From: Candidatus Aegiribacteria sp.
Lineage (GTDB): Bacteria > Fermentibacterota > Fermentibacteria > Fermentibacterales > JCC-6
Length of the DNA: 6,124 nt
Assembly: GCA_030600975.1 (NCBI GenBank)
Contig: JAUVUL010000129.1
Span: forward strand, 1-6,124
Reading direction: 5' to 3'
This document shows positions 1 to 5,982 of this stretch, one piece after another; position 1 is the stretch's first letter; each line of letters starts with the position of its first letter. The notes under the pieces are model-generated. The model saw only the letters and a list, made by a program, of their open reading frames with translations. It did no database searches and was not told the origin of the DNA. The position numbers and the translations under genes are program-made.

Positions 1-2
1 AT

Positions 3-71
3 ATATCAGAGCAGGAAAAAGTTGGGTACTACTGCACATCAGTGAGTGAGGAAGCAATAACATCTAGTTAA
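3..71 (+). pseudogene. 5' part of Fic-family gene, ended by an in-frame TAA
   Basis: This frame is open from the first bases of the window and ends at TAA 69-71. It reads ...KVGYYCTSVSEEAITSS-stop, and the same frame continues after the stop as REGASTTRDAAKEMLR into the 111-995 reading frame. In class II Fic proteins this segment is the inhibitory helix with motif (S/T)xxxE(G/N), usually seen as EEAI-SS-x-IEGA-TTR. Here the motif is S, S, stop, R, E, G, so the nonsense codon sits inside it, where a residue such as Gln (CAA) is common; a single C-to-T change could create it. The I-to-R change next to it also departs from the family. The true start of the gene is left of the window. A sequencing error is possible, but two consecutive departures favour real decay or real change. 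Confidence 0.72.
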
Positions 72-110
72 CGTGAAGGAGCATCAACAACACGAGATGC
101 TGCTAAGGAG

Positions 111-995
111 ATGTTGAGAACGAATAGACCACCTCGAGATCAAAGCGAACAGATGATTCTGAATAACTTCCAGACAATGAAAAGAATCGGTGAACTGCGA
201 TACGAGGATCTGGATACTGCGCTTGTATTTGAAATTCACAGGATAATCACTGAGGGAACTCTTAGTGATTCAAAGGCATCTGGTCGATTTAGAACTCAGA
301 ACGAAGACATTAAGGTATGGACAGAAAAGGGGCTTCTACTTCATAGTCCACCTCCTGCCAGTGAACTTCCGGATAGAATGAAGATTATGTGTGATTTCGC
401 TAACGGAAAGACTCCTGATACTTTCGTGCATCCAGCTCTCAGAGCGATAATCCTTCACTTCTGGTTAGCTTATGACCATCCATTTACCGATGGAAACGGT
501 CGAACGGCTCGTGCCCTATTCTACTGGTCAATGCTGCGCAGTGATTTCTGGTTGTTTAAGTTCATTTCTATTTCATCAATTATCCGTAAAGCACCAGCGC
601 AGTACGCCAGGTCATTCTCATATACGGAATCAGATGACAACGATCTTACATATTTTGTATTAGGTCAGATAAAAGTTATTATGAAAGCAATGGAAGAACT
701 TGTACAATATGTGAAGAGGAAGACAAAACAGGTAAGAGCAATGGAAGCTGAATTCCGTGGAGTTGAAGTACTGAATCATCGTCAAAAGGCACTAATTAGT
801 CATGCCCTCAGACACCCACAACATAGATACTCGATTGAATCTCACAAAAGAAGTCACAATGTCGTATATCAAACAGCACGATCAGACCTGCTTAATCTGG
901 TTGCAAGAAGTCTACTGATAAAGAGTAAGATTGGCAGACGTCTCTACTTCTCTCCAGCTCCTGATCTAAATGAGAAATTGGCTATACTTGATTAA
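111..995 (+). CDS. Fic family protein (AMPylase-type), N-terminally separated catalytic part
   Basis: Fic proteins transfer a nucleotide monophosphate, usually AMP, to target hydroxyls and often act as regulators or toxins. The active-site motif HPFTDGNGR is at residues 123-131, with the later Arg at 134; His123 is the expected catalytic base and Asp127 the metal ligand. The helix before it (about 106-121) and the SGRFR strand near residues 57-61 also fit. Residues about 221-275 (LNHRQKALISHALRHP, then YQTARSDLLNL) form the winged-helix-like C-terminal region usual in this subfamily. ATG 111 is only the first ATG after TAA 69-71. TAAGGAG touches the ATG with no spacing, so it is a poor ribosome site, and KEM is internal sequence in relatives. 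The catalytic core looks undamaged. The product may not be made; if it is, it lacks the inhibitory helix. It converges with the minus-strand gene ending at 1073, with 77 bp between and no clear terminator. Confidence 0.85.
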   Translation: MLRTNRPPRDQSEQMILNNFQTMKRIGELRYEDLDTALVFEIHRIITEGTLSDSKASGRFRTQNEDIKVWTEKGLLLHSPPPASELPDRMKIMCDFANGKTPDTFVHPALRAIILHFWLAYDHPFTDGNGRTARALFYWSMLRSDFWLFKFISISSIIRKAPAQYARSFSYTESDDNDLTYFVLGQIKVIMKAMEELVQYVKRKTKQVRAMEAEFRGVEVLNHRQKALISHALRHPQHRYSIESHKRSHNVVYQTARSDLLNLVARSLLIKSKIGRRLYFSPAPDLNEKLAILD

Positions 996-1072
996 ACACG
1001 AATATTCTGCTAAGTGATAATAACCATCTCCAAAAGGGGTTTGAAGTTTTAGCCGTTGGGGTCGCCAGTCCT

Positions 1073-1813
1073 TTATCTAACTCCTGAGATAGCCGGAAAA
1101 GGGGCGTCAACATCCCAGGCCTTTTTCAGAAGCACAGACCACGTCTGTCTTCTGCTATGGAAGGATAAGAAGTACTCTTCTTCAGAAACATAAGCCTCTA
1201 GCGATATGAGTACTGATAGTAAAATGCCCTGACGACGTTCGCGGCAGTCCCATGCCTGGCTGTAAGCACCGTAGTAGATGAATTTGCTGATATAAGTTCT
1301 GTAGGCAAAATTCCAGGGAAAATCGGGAGCTCTGGCATCTAGAATGTAATCGGTACCGCCGGCATGGATCTCACTATTGACATGAACAGCGGGATATGCG
1401 GAGACAAGACCGAAGAAGAAGCTGCAATCACCACCACCTGGATAATTGCCAACGCATATACCCGGTGAGAAGTTGAACGTGAAGGTGTCACCAGCCACAT
1501 CAACGCTTGTGGGAGCAATGTTCCCCAACCCGCCGGAGGTAACAAAATAAACCTTTTCATCAGTTCCGTCGCCGTCAAAATCCAGTGACTCCACGGGACC
1601 GAATACTATTCTGAAGGAACTGATACTGACCATATTAAGAATACCTCCCACCTCGGTGAGGTCGATTCGATACTCATAGCCATACAAACCCTGAGCCTGA
1701 GTTCCCGATTCACCTGGAGTAAGAGTTCGAGACTGCAGGAAACCGGTCCCTTCAATTCCTGACAGTTCAATATCATCGAAAACGAAGTTAACGGCGGTAG
1801 CGTTCACATCCAC
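1073..1813 (-). CDS. unrecognised exported protein with DxDGDGT calcium-type loop
   Basis: I do not recognise a named family. The start shown is GTG 1813, but the same frame continues upstream through a lipobox-like leader (1814-1882), so the real protein is probably longer and membrane-anchored. Residues 1-165 look like one extracellular beta-rich domain: VFDDIEL at the start, a YGYEYRIDLTE segment, then SLDFDGDGTDEKVYFVTSGGLG near residues 76-97. The D78-D80-D82-G83 spacing resembles a calcium-binding loop. Gly, Thr and Ser are common and Lys is rare in this part. From about residue 166 the composition changes to YISKFIYYGAYSQAWDCRERRQ and KKAWDVDAPFP, which does not look like a continuation of the domain. 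I tried the two other minus frames there and found no better one. It lies 111-181 bp after the glycoside hydrolase on the same strand and may act in the same exported set. Function unknown. Confidence 0.6.
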   Translation of the reverse strand: MDVNATAVNFVFDDIELSGIEGTGFLQSRTLTPGESGTQAQGLYGYEYRIDLTEVGGILNMVSISSFRIVFGPVESLDFDGDGTDEKVYFVTSGGLGNIAPTSVDVAGDTFTFNFSPGICVGNYPGGGDCSFFFGLVSAYPAVHVNSEIHAGGTDYILDARAPDFPWNFAYRTYISKFIYYGAYSQAWDCRERRQGILLSVLISLEAYVSEEEYFLSFHSRRQTWSVLLKKAWDVDAPFPAISGVR

Positions 1814-1882
1814 GATGGAAAGATGTGTTCCGTTACATCCAGTAGATATTACAATCCATAGAATGGTGATAATCAGTGTTTT
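1814..1882 (-). other. in-frame lipoprotein-like signal sequence without a usable start codon
   Basis: Read on the minus strand in frame with the gene below, this stretch gives KTLIITILWIVISTGCNG and then a short linker to GTG 1813. It has a basic residue, a hydrophobic core of about 12 residues and an STGC box, close to a lipobox although position -3 is Ser rather than Leu. A TAA at 1883-1885 closes the frame just before the Lys, and no ATG, GTG or TTG lies between it and GTG 1813. Rare CTG (1874-1876) or ATT codons are the only upstream candidates. The natural reading is a lost start codon, or a one-base change in the A-run at about 1880-1885, of an originally MKKTL-type leader. Confidence 0.6.
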
Positions 1883-1899
1883 TTATCTTTATATATCTT

Positions 1900-1928
1900 A
1901 TTATATACTTAATAGGCAGTATACTAAA
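1900..1928 (-). promoter_or_regulatory. possible promoter of the exported-protein gene
   Basis: On the minus strand an exact TATAAT (1900-1905) follows TTTAGT (1923-1928) with a 17-bp spacer. The -35 match is weak and the region is AT-rich, so an exact -10 could occur by chance. Transcription would begin near 1893, about 17-20 bp before the damaged leader. It would let this gene be transcribed apart from the hydrolase upstream. Confidence 0.35.
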
Positions 1929-1994
1929 TTTAAGGTGTATGCAGCAAGCGTATTCTGCTGTCAGAATCTTTCCCTGTAACGTCAAAGACTGGAA

Positions 1995-3521
1995 TCACTG
2001 ATTCCACAGTAAACCATCAGTGAGTATTTCTGTAAGAATTTCGTCCAGAGATCCCGAGCGGTAAGTCCAGTAAGACCAGTGCAGTCCCAGTTCATTCATC
2101 ACGCAGACCCAGTCTGTTACAAGGTTGTATCGGCTCTGGGGATCCGATCCGGATACTGCTCCGAACTCCCCTACATACAGCGGTACTTCGCAGTCTTCAG
2201 CCCATTGGGTCAAGCGGCTGATGTCATTTCGAATCCAATGCACGTCACATTCGAAATAGTCGCCTTTGAGAAATTCCATACATAGAGATATCTCCCCGAG
2301 ATTCTCAGGTGCCTTTATCATCCCTCGAACCTGAAGAACGTCACCCGGCTGAACCCGAAGCAGCGGTTCCGTAAAGAACGAATATCTCTGAACCCAGGTT
2401 CCAGAACCGGTTGATCCATTCAACATCAGAGATTGATTACCGCTGTACGAATCGCTACTAACCATTCCCGAGTAATCACCATCCCCGTAGAAGAACCAGT
2501 TCCTGGCCTCTCCGGTACGCCTTGGGGAACTCTCCTCAATATCCCAGTTGAACACTTCCGTCTGATTCCCATTGCACAGCACCTGGATATCATCAAATAG
2601 AACTGAACCGACATCTCCAGATGCATAGAGTTTCAGAGAAGCCCATTCCACTCCCGAAGGAACGGTAATGGATCCGCTTTCCCACTCAATCCAATTCTCC
2701 GCAGGAAGACTTAACCTGTTAACGTCTGATGACCAGTCTACCCATCGCGTACTGGTGATTACGGTTCCAGGATATGCGTACTCATCCGGCACAGGTGAAT
2801 CCCCGGACCAGGTTGCCGCTGCATGTGAGACAACGAATGGCTGGTAGTAGTGAAACGAGTAAACCACGTTGGGATCGTCTATGATGCGAAAACCGGTTCC
2901 GTCCCATGAAGAGCTCTGGACGAAGATTATATGGTTATCATCCACCTCCCTTATTGATTCCACGAGACGCTGGGACAGATCCCACCACTGCTGCGGTTCG
3001 TAGGGAGAGGGCTCGTTATAAAGGTCATATCCAGCGATGCAAGAACGATGGGAATACCGGCTGGCGATATTCTGCCAGATCTGAATCAGCTGTTCCTGTG
3101 CATCTGTTGAATCCCAGATTCCTCTATTGCTGATCTTATCACCAGGTGGAGCTACATGCATATCCAGAATAATGTAGATCCCTCTGGGCTCACACCATGA
3201 CAGATAACGGTCTACCAGCTGGAATCCTGCATCGGTCTGAAACATTTTCCAGTTAAGAGAGAGACGAAGGGAATTGCAGCCAATTCCGGCCAGATACTCA
3301 ATATCCTCTTCGAAAGCGTAATCGAAGGGAGCATCATGATTGTTATCGTAGTGGTGGTAGTAGAGGTCCATGTTCATGCCCCTGAGAAATACAACTTCCC
3401 CCTGATCGTCCTGGATTCTGCTTCTGTAAACCGTAAGCCAGCTGGGAGTAATGCAGTCATCAGAACAGGTCTGCTCAGACTGAGGAATCATGCAGAGAAC
3501 CAGCAGTAACTGAAGCAGCAA
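1995..3521 (-). CDS. glycoside hydrolase family 5-type secreted endoglycanase with inserted beta-sandwich
   Basis: A retaining glycoside hydrolase of the GH5 (cellulase/mannanase) type, expected to cut beta-linked polysaccharides outside the cytoplasm; the substrate cannot be told. Barrel landmarks in order: FLRGMNM (46-51), SLRLSLNW with Arg86, LDMHV with His122, YNEP with acid/base Glu170, SFHYY with His224, VGEFGA with nucleophile Glu452, and WSYWTYR (482-488). All key residues are present. Residues about 258-425, between strands 6 and 7, are an insert with carbohydrate-binding-module character. Start is TTG 3521, supported by a strong SD 6 nt away and an in-frame stop at 3546-3548. The N-terminus MLLQLLLVLCMIPQ is hydrophobic but has no Lys or Arg before the core, unusual for a signal peptide; LVLC is not a good lipobox. 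It is 508 residues against roughly 300-350 for a bare GH5 domain, the excess being the insert. It reads towards the exported-protein gene. Confidence 0.88.
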   Translation of the reverse strand: MLLQLLLVLCMIPQSEQTCSDDCITPSWLTVYRSRIQDDQGEVVFLRGMNMDLYYHHYDNNHDAPFDYAFEEDIEYLAGIGCNSLRLSLNWKMFQTDAGFQLVDRYLSWCEPRGIYIILDMHVAPPGDKISNRGIWDSTDAQEQLIQIWQNIASRYSHRSCIAGYDLYNEPSPYEPQQWWDLSQRLVESIREVDDNHIIFVQSSSWDGTGFRIIDDPNVVYSFHYYQPFVVSHAAATWSGDSPVPDEYAYPGTVITSTRWVDWSSDVNRLSLPAENWIEWESGSITVPSGVEWASLKLYASGDVGSVLFDDIQVLCNGNQTEVFNWDIEESSPRRTGEARNWFFYGDGDYSGMVSSDSYSGNQSLMLNGSTGSGTWVQRYSFFTEPLLRVQPGDVLQVRGMIKAPENLGEISLCMEFLKGDYFECDVHWIRNDISRLTQWAEDCEVPLYVGEFGAVSGSDPQSRYNLVTDWVCVMNELGLHWSYWTYRSGSLDEILTEILTDGLLWNQ

Positions 3522-3527
3522 TGGAAT

Positions 3528-3537
3528 CTCCTCTCCT
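3528..3537 (-). promoter_or_regulatory. ribosome binding site of the GH5 gene, decides the TTG start
   Basis: The minus strand reads AGGAGAGGAG, ending 6 nt before TTG 3519-3521. It is a strong double GGAG match and is the reason for accepting TTG, since no ATG is available in the frame before Met11. Confidence 0.7.
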
Positions 3538-3704
3538 GTAATCAGTTATCTGGGGCGGGGACTACATCCGGGTTTTAGAACATGAAAGAGTTGCATTCCT
3601 CCGGACAATACTCCCTCTGTGAACTTCAGAAACAGCTTGGAAGGCGGAATCGCTCAATTAAGGTAAAATAATTACGAGTTCCTGTTTCATTCATTTCTTG
3701 TTTC

Positions 3705-4586
3705 TTAACTGGTTGGATCACCTATATTCCATACTCCCTTTTCCAGGAAAGCTTCAATGGTTTGCCGTTTGGCCTTATTGATTAAATTGGAATGCGAAAG
3801 ATTATTCTGCTTTGCGTATTCATTAAGAGTAATGATGTCCATTCCATCCAGATATGCTAATCGTTTATGATAACTGCTGGTAATTGCTTTCCCGACTATC
3901 TCTTCCATAATCGAACTACTGTTATTTCTGTCAAACTCTTCAAAGGCATCATAGTACAACGTACGGTCGATGAATTTAATGTTTATGGGTACATAGCCTT
4001 CGCGGATCAGTAAATAATTGTTAAGCACCCTTCCTATTCTTCCATTACCATCGACAAACGGATGGATGTGTTCAAAACTGAGATGGAAGACAGCAATTCT
4101 TTTTATGATACTCTCACTCACCGAAGAACTGTATTTGATGAACATATCCTCAAGTTTGCCTATAATGTGTTCAGGATCACAAGCGATATGATTTGCAACT
4201 CTTACCCATTCATCATTTCTCCTGAACCGACCTGCTATATCATCGCGAATAGTCGTTATCAACATTCTATGCAGAAGCAGAATCATTTCCAAGTTCAGTT
4301 CCTGCTGCTTTGCTTTTGTGTCTATGTATGTAACTACTCGCGCCAGGTTCTTGGCTTCGAATATTTCGCGTTCGGAGACATATCGGTCTAAATCGAGATG
4401 AAGGAGTATTTTCTCAGTTTCCTCCAAACTCAGGGTACTGTTTTCAATAGCATTTGAATTATAGACCTGTTCTGCAACCTCTGCTTCACTGATAAGTTTA
4501 AGCAAAGAATCCTTATTGCGAGCAGATTGATAATACCGCTCTCTCAATGAATCAATTTTCTTAAAGACACTCATCACTTTTCCCAT
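3705..4586 (-). CDS. Fic family protein, class II, intact with inhibitory motif
   Basis: A complete Fic protein of 293 residues. The N-terminal inhibitory motif (S/T)xxxE(G/N) is SNAIEN at residues 44-49, with Glu48 expected to block the gamma-phosphate site of ATP. AGRFRRNDEWV (118-128) matches the flap region, and the active site is HPFVDGNGR at 175-183 with Arg186. The C-terminal part (about 250-288, ITLNEYAKQNNLSHSNLINKAKRQTI) looks like a helix-turn-helix and could bind DNA or position the target. Known class II Fic proteins modify themselves or partner proteins; this target is unknown. ATG 4586 has no SD. Met5 (GTG-ATG, preceded by GGGAAAAG) is an alternative start that matches the usual MSxxKKID opening of such proteins. 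It shares only the fold and motif with the damaged Fic gene at the left end, not close sequence. A duplicated palindromic promoter lies directly upstream, so autoregulation is plausible but unproved. Confidence 0.9.
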   Translation of the reverse strand: MGKVMSVFKKIDSLRERYYQSARNKDSLLKLISEAEVAEQVYNSNAIENSTLSLEETEKILLHLDLDRYVSEREIFEAKNLARVVTYIDTKAKQQELNLEMILLLHRMLITTIRDDIAGRFRRNDEWVRVANHIACDPEHIIGKLEDMFIKYSSSVSESIIKRIAVFHLSFEHIHPFVDGNGRIGRVLNNYLLIREGYVPINIKFIDRTLYYDAFEEFDRNNSSSIMEEIVGKAITSSYHKRLAYLDGMDIITLNEYAKQNNLSHSNLINKAKRQTIEAFLEKGVWNIGDPTS

Positions 4587-4624
4587 AATTTGAATTTAAC
4601 AAATTTTCACGCTTTTGGCAATAA

Positions 4625-4638
4625 TACAGTAAACTGTA
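4625..4638. promoter_or_regulatory. palindromic operator-like site, copy 1
   Basis: TACAGT-AA-ACTGTA is a perfect 6-2-6 inverted repeat within repeat copy 1. Its right arm, read on the minus strand as TACAGT, also fits as a weak -10 box, with GTGAAA (4656-4661) 17 bp upstream as a -35. A protein bound here would cover the promoter of the Fic gene. The regulator is not identified. Confidence 0.5.
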
Positions 4639-4675
4639 GTGGTAATATGATATGTTTTCACGTTTTTAACATCAA

Positions 4676-4712
4676 TACAGTTAACTATAGTGGTAATATG
4701 ATATGTTTTCAT
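4676..4712 (-). promoter_or_regulatory. palindromic operator-like site, copy 2, with probable Fic promoter
   Basis: TACAGT-TA-ACTATA (4676-4689) is the second palindrome, exactly 51 bp from the first, with one mismatch between arms and a perfect AGTTAACT core. On the minus strand its arm reads TATAGT (4684-4689), a good -10, with ATGAAA (4707-4712) as -35 after a 17-bp spacer. This is the stronger of the two repeated promoter candidates. Transcripts would start near 4677 and run leftwards into the Fic gene. Confidence 0.45.
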
Positions 4713-4742
4713 GCTTTTCTAATCTATTTCAGTATTCCCTGA

Positions 4743-4952
4743 GGCCTGACGTCACTTGCGACACTTGTTTATATCCCCGAGAATAATTCTCTTGATGATG
4801 ATATCACGATCGCTGCTGATTCATTCAATGATTACATCAAGACAGATGAATCGAATAACACCTTTGATAAAGTCTCACTCTGTGAGGTATCCTTATTATG
4901 GGAAGGCCGATATGGTTGGATCTGTCAATGGAGCTCAAGTTTTGTCAATTAA
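4743..4952 (+). pseudogene. start-less coding-like fragment of unknown family
   Basis: Between TGA 4740-4742 and TAA 4950-4952 one plus-strand frame is open for 69 codons. It looks coding: LATLVYIPENN, SFNDYIKTDE, then VSLCEVSLLWEGRYGWICQW with several Trp residues, a balanced charge pattern and D/E-rich codons. There is no ATG, GTG or TTG in the frame; only CTG 4746 is near its beginning and no SD precedes it. I read it as the 3' end of a gene whose front was lost, with the second Fic gene's repeats at its left break. I do not recognise the family. The overlapping 84-codon frame at 4756-5010 is an alternative, but its first half looks non-coding. Confidence 0.35.
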
Positions 4953-5016
4953 TCCTTTTCTTCCAGGATCAGAACAGCAGTCAGTTCAGCCAATCGACCG
5001 TTTGATCTAAATAGTC

Positions 5017-5038
5017 TAACTATATGATAATATAGTTA
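5017..5038. terminator. AT-rich hairpin downstream of the methyltransferase gene
   Basis: TAACTATAT-GATA-ATATAGTTA is a perfect inverted repeat with 9-bp arms and a 4-base loop, 27 bp past the methyltransferase stop. No run of T follows on either strand and the stem has only one G-C pair per arm, so it would be a weak terminator. It may instead be a protein-binding palindrome. The rest of 4953-5064 holds no gene I can support; a minus-strand frame ending near 4950 reads RSNGRLAELTAVLILEEKD and may be further debris. Confidence 0.3.
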
Positions 5039-5064
5039 CATATTATACTATGTATCAGTTGCTA

Positions 5065-5886
5065 TTATGGTAAAACCTTGAATAAGAAAATATCCTGATC
5101 AGCGTCAACAGCACCCCGCTCCACATAATCAACCTCAACTAAACTCCCGAACGCGATCTTATCAAAATAGTATCTTGGGTGATACACACCACAGTTGTTT
5201 GATCCGCAGTACTGCTCACCTACTACAACTAAATCACCATTATCGAACATTCGCTGCTGGTCCTCAGAAAGCACTGATGCCCTATCTTTCCCATGAACAG
5301 TAATTATAATATAACCGCTTGATCTGGTTATCCTTATGATCTCATCCAGCCAGGATTTCTGTTGATCAGAGGATAGATGGGTGAATACAGAGATGGCATA
5401 GACTAGATCAAAAGAATCATCCGAATATTCAGTTGGTGGTCGAATACTATTTACTGAAACAGTAGTAAATGGCAGATTCTCGTTGCACCAATTTACCAGA
5501 GAAGCGTTATAATCTGTTCCGTAGATTCTCACTTTTGGAGAATAATCTCTCCAAAATCTCATTATCCTGCCGCAGCCACAACCAAAATCAAGTATACGTG
5601 TGAATTCCGAGAATTGCAGTCCGTTCCTTCCCAGCAGTTCAGTAATCCACTCGGCGCCCTTCATACCGTTATAGTACATCGCTTCGAGATCGTATTGTCC
5701 ACATACAAGATAGGCCAGTCCCGGAGTCTGAAGAGGAAGCCCATCCGGTGCACCGTTCCTTATGAATTTCATGTTTTTGGTGATAAGTTTAATATCTAAT
5801 ATGTACTTTAGAAATTTGAAAGTGTTTCGTGCTAAAGCACCTATTCGAAGCTTGTCTAATAGTGTAGAGATCTTTTGCTTAATCAA
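5065..5886 (-). CDS. class I SAM-dependent methyltransferase
   Basis: A 273-residue enzyme that should transfer a methyl group from S-adenosylmethionine to an unknown acceptor. Motif I is ILDFGCGCGRI at residues 98-108; the acidic end of strand 2 is Asp125 in YGTDYNASLV; motif IV-like DSFDLVYAISVFTHL is at 157-171; GYIIITVHGKD (191-201) is strand 5. The order fits the Methyltransf_11/25 type of Rossmann fold. Residues 1-90 form an N-terminal extension with basic helices (KFLKYILDIKLITKNMK) and no membrane segment or signal, so it is cytoplasmic. The C-terminal YHPRYYFDKIAFG and QDIFLFKV occur in methyltransferases of surface-polysaccharide loci, but no such genes are next to it here. TTG 5886 is chosen because AAGGAT lies 8 nt before it and an in-frame stop (5890-5892) excludes a longer form. 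It is divergent from nothing on its left and ends facing gene debris. Confidence 0.87.
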   Translation of the reverse strand: MIKQKISTLLDKLRIGALARNTFKFLKYILDIKLITKNMKFIRNGAPDGLPLQTPGLAYLVCGQYDLEAMYYNGMKGAEWITELLGRNGLQFSEFTRILDFGCGCGRIMRFWRDYSPKVRIYGTDYNASLVNWCNENLPFTTVSVNSIRPPTEYSDDSFDLVYAISVFTHLSSDQQKSWLDEIIRITRSSGYIIITVHGKDRASVLSEDQQRMFDNGDLVVVGEQYCGSNNCGVYHPRYYFDKIAFGSLVEVDYVERGAVDADQDIFLFKVLP

Positions 5887-5894
5887 GATTTACT

Positions 5895-5900
5895 ATCCTT
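5895..5900 (-). promoter_or_regulatory. ribosome binding site of the methyltransferase gene
   Basis: AAGGAT on the minus strand, 8 nt before TTG 5884-5886. Together with the in-frame stops just upstream it decides the TTG start. Confidence 0.55.
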
Positions 5901-5934
5901 CAGTGATGATGTTAACCTCATTAACCATGGCGAT

Positions 5935-5962
5935 AGTATCACACATAAATACAGGTAATCAA
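5935..5962 (-). promoter_or_regulatory. probable promoter of the methyltransferase gene
   Basis: On the minus strand TTGATT (5957-5962) and GATACT (5935-5940) are 16 bp apart, with TGT directly before the -10 as an extended -10 element. Transcription would begin near 5928, giving a leader of about 40 nt. Confidence 0.4.
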
Positions 5963-5982
5963 ATACTAAATAGTGAAACTGA

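Larger units (their letters stand above)
4604..4718. repeat. 51-bp tandem repeat, two full copies and a partial third
   Basis: Copy 1 is 4604-4654 and copy 2 is 4655-4705, directly abutting and identical at 44 of 51 positions by eye. The first 13 bases of a third copy (4706-4718, TTTTCATGCTTTT) match copy 1 at 12 positions. The last 18 bases (AGTGGTAATATGATATG and neighbours) are the best conserved part. The differences cluster at unit positions 9-19, so the spared sequence is the palindrome and its flank. It sits just before the second Fic gene, starting 18 bp from its ATG. Confidence 0.85.

Noticed and set aside
69..71. TAA read as a sense codon (recoding to Gln)
   Set aside because: The same Fic gene ends with TAA at 993-995 and other genes here also end with TAA at sensible places, so a changed code is not supported.
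1990..2006. Hairpin TGGAATC-ACT-GATTCCA at the GH5 stop as a terminator
   Set aside because: It overlaps the stop codon, has short arms and is not followed by a T-run on the minus strand.
2426..2626. 66-codon minus-strand frame inside the GH5 gene
   Set aside because: It lies in another frame of the binding-module insert and reads like a shadow translation.
3546..3596. 16-codon ORF (MQLFHVLKPG...) before the GH5 gene
   Set aside because: GGAGG is only one base from its ATG, too close to work, and the peptide shows no leader-peptide features.
4062..4391. 109-codon plus-strand frame opposite the second Fic gene
   Set aside because: It is antisense to the conserved Fic catalytic region and its translation has no domain-like pattern.
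3705..4586. Fic toxin-antitoxin pair
   Set aside because: No small antitoxin gene precedes the Fic gene; the inhibitory motif is within the same protein, so it is a class II Fic.
4604..4718. CRISPR array
   Set aside because: The units abut directly without variable spacers, only two full copies exist, and the unit contains promoter-like sequence.
5893..5928. 11-codon upstream ORF (MVNEVNIITEG) before the methyltransferase
   Set aside because: It is in frame with the methyltransferase but is ended by TAG-TAA; it has no SD and starts at the predicted transcript start, so chance is more likely.
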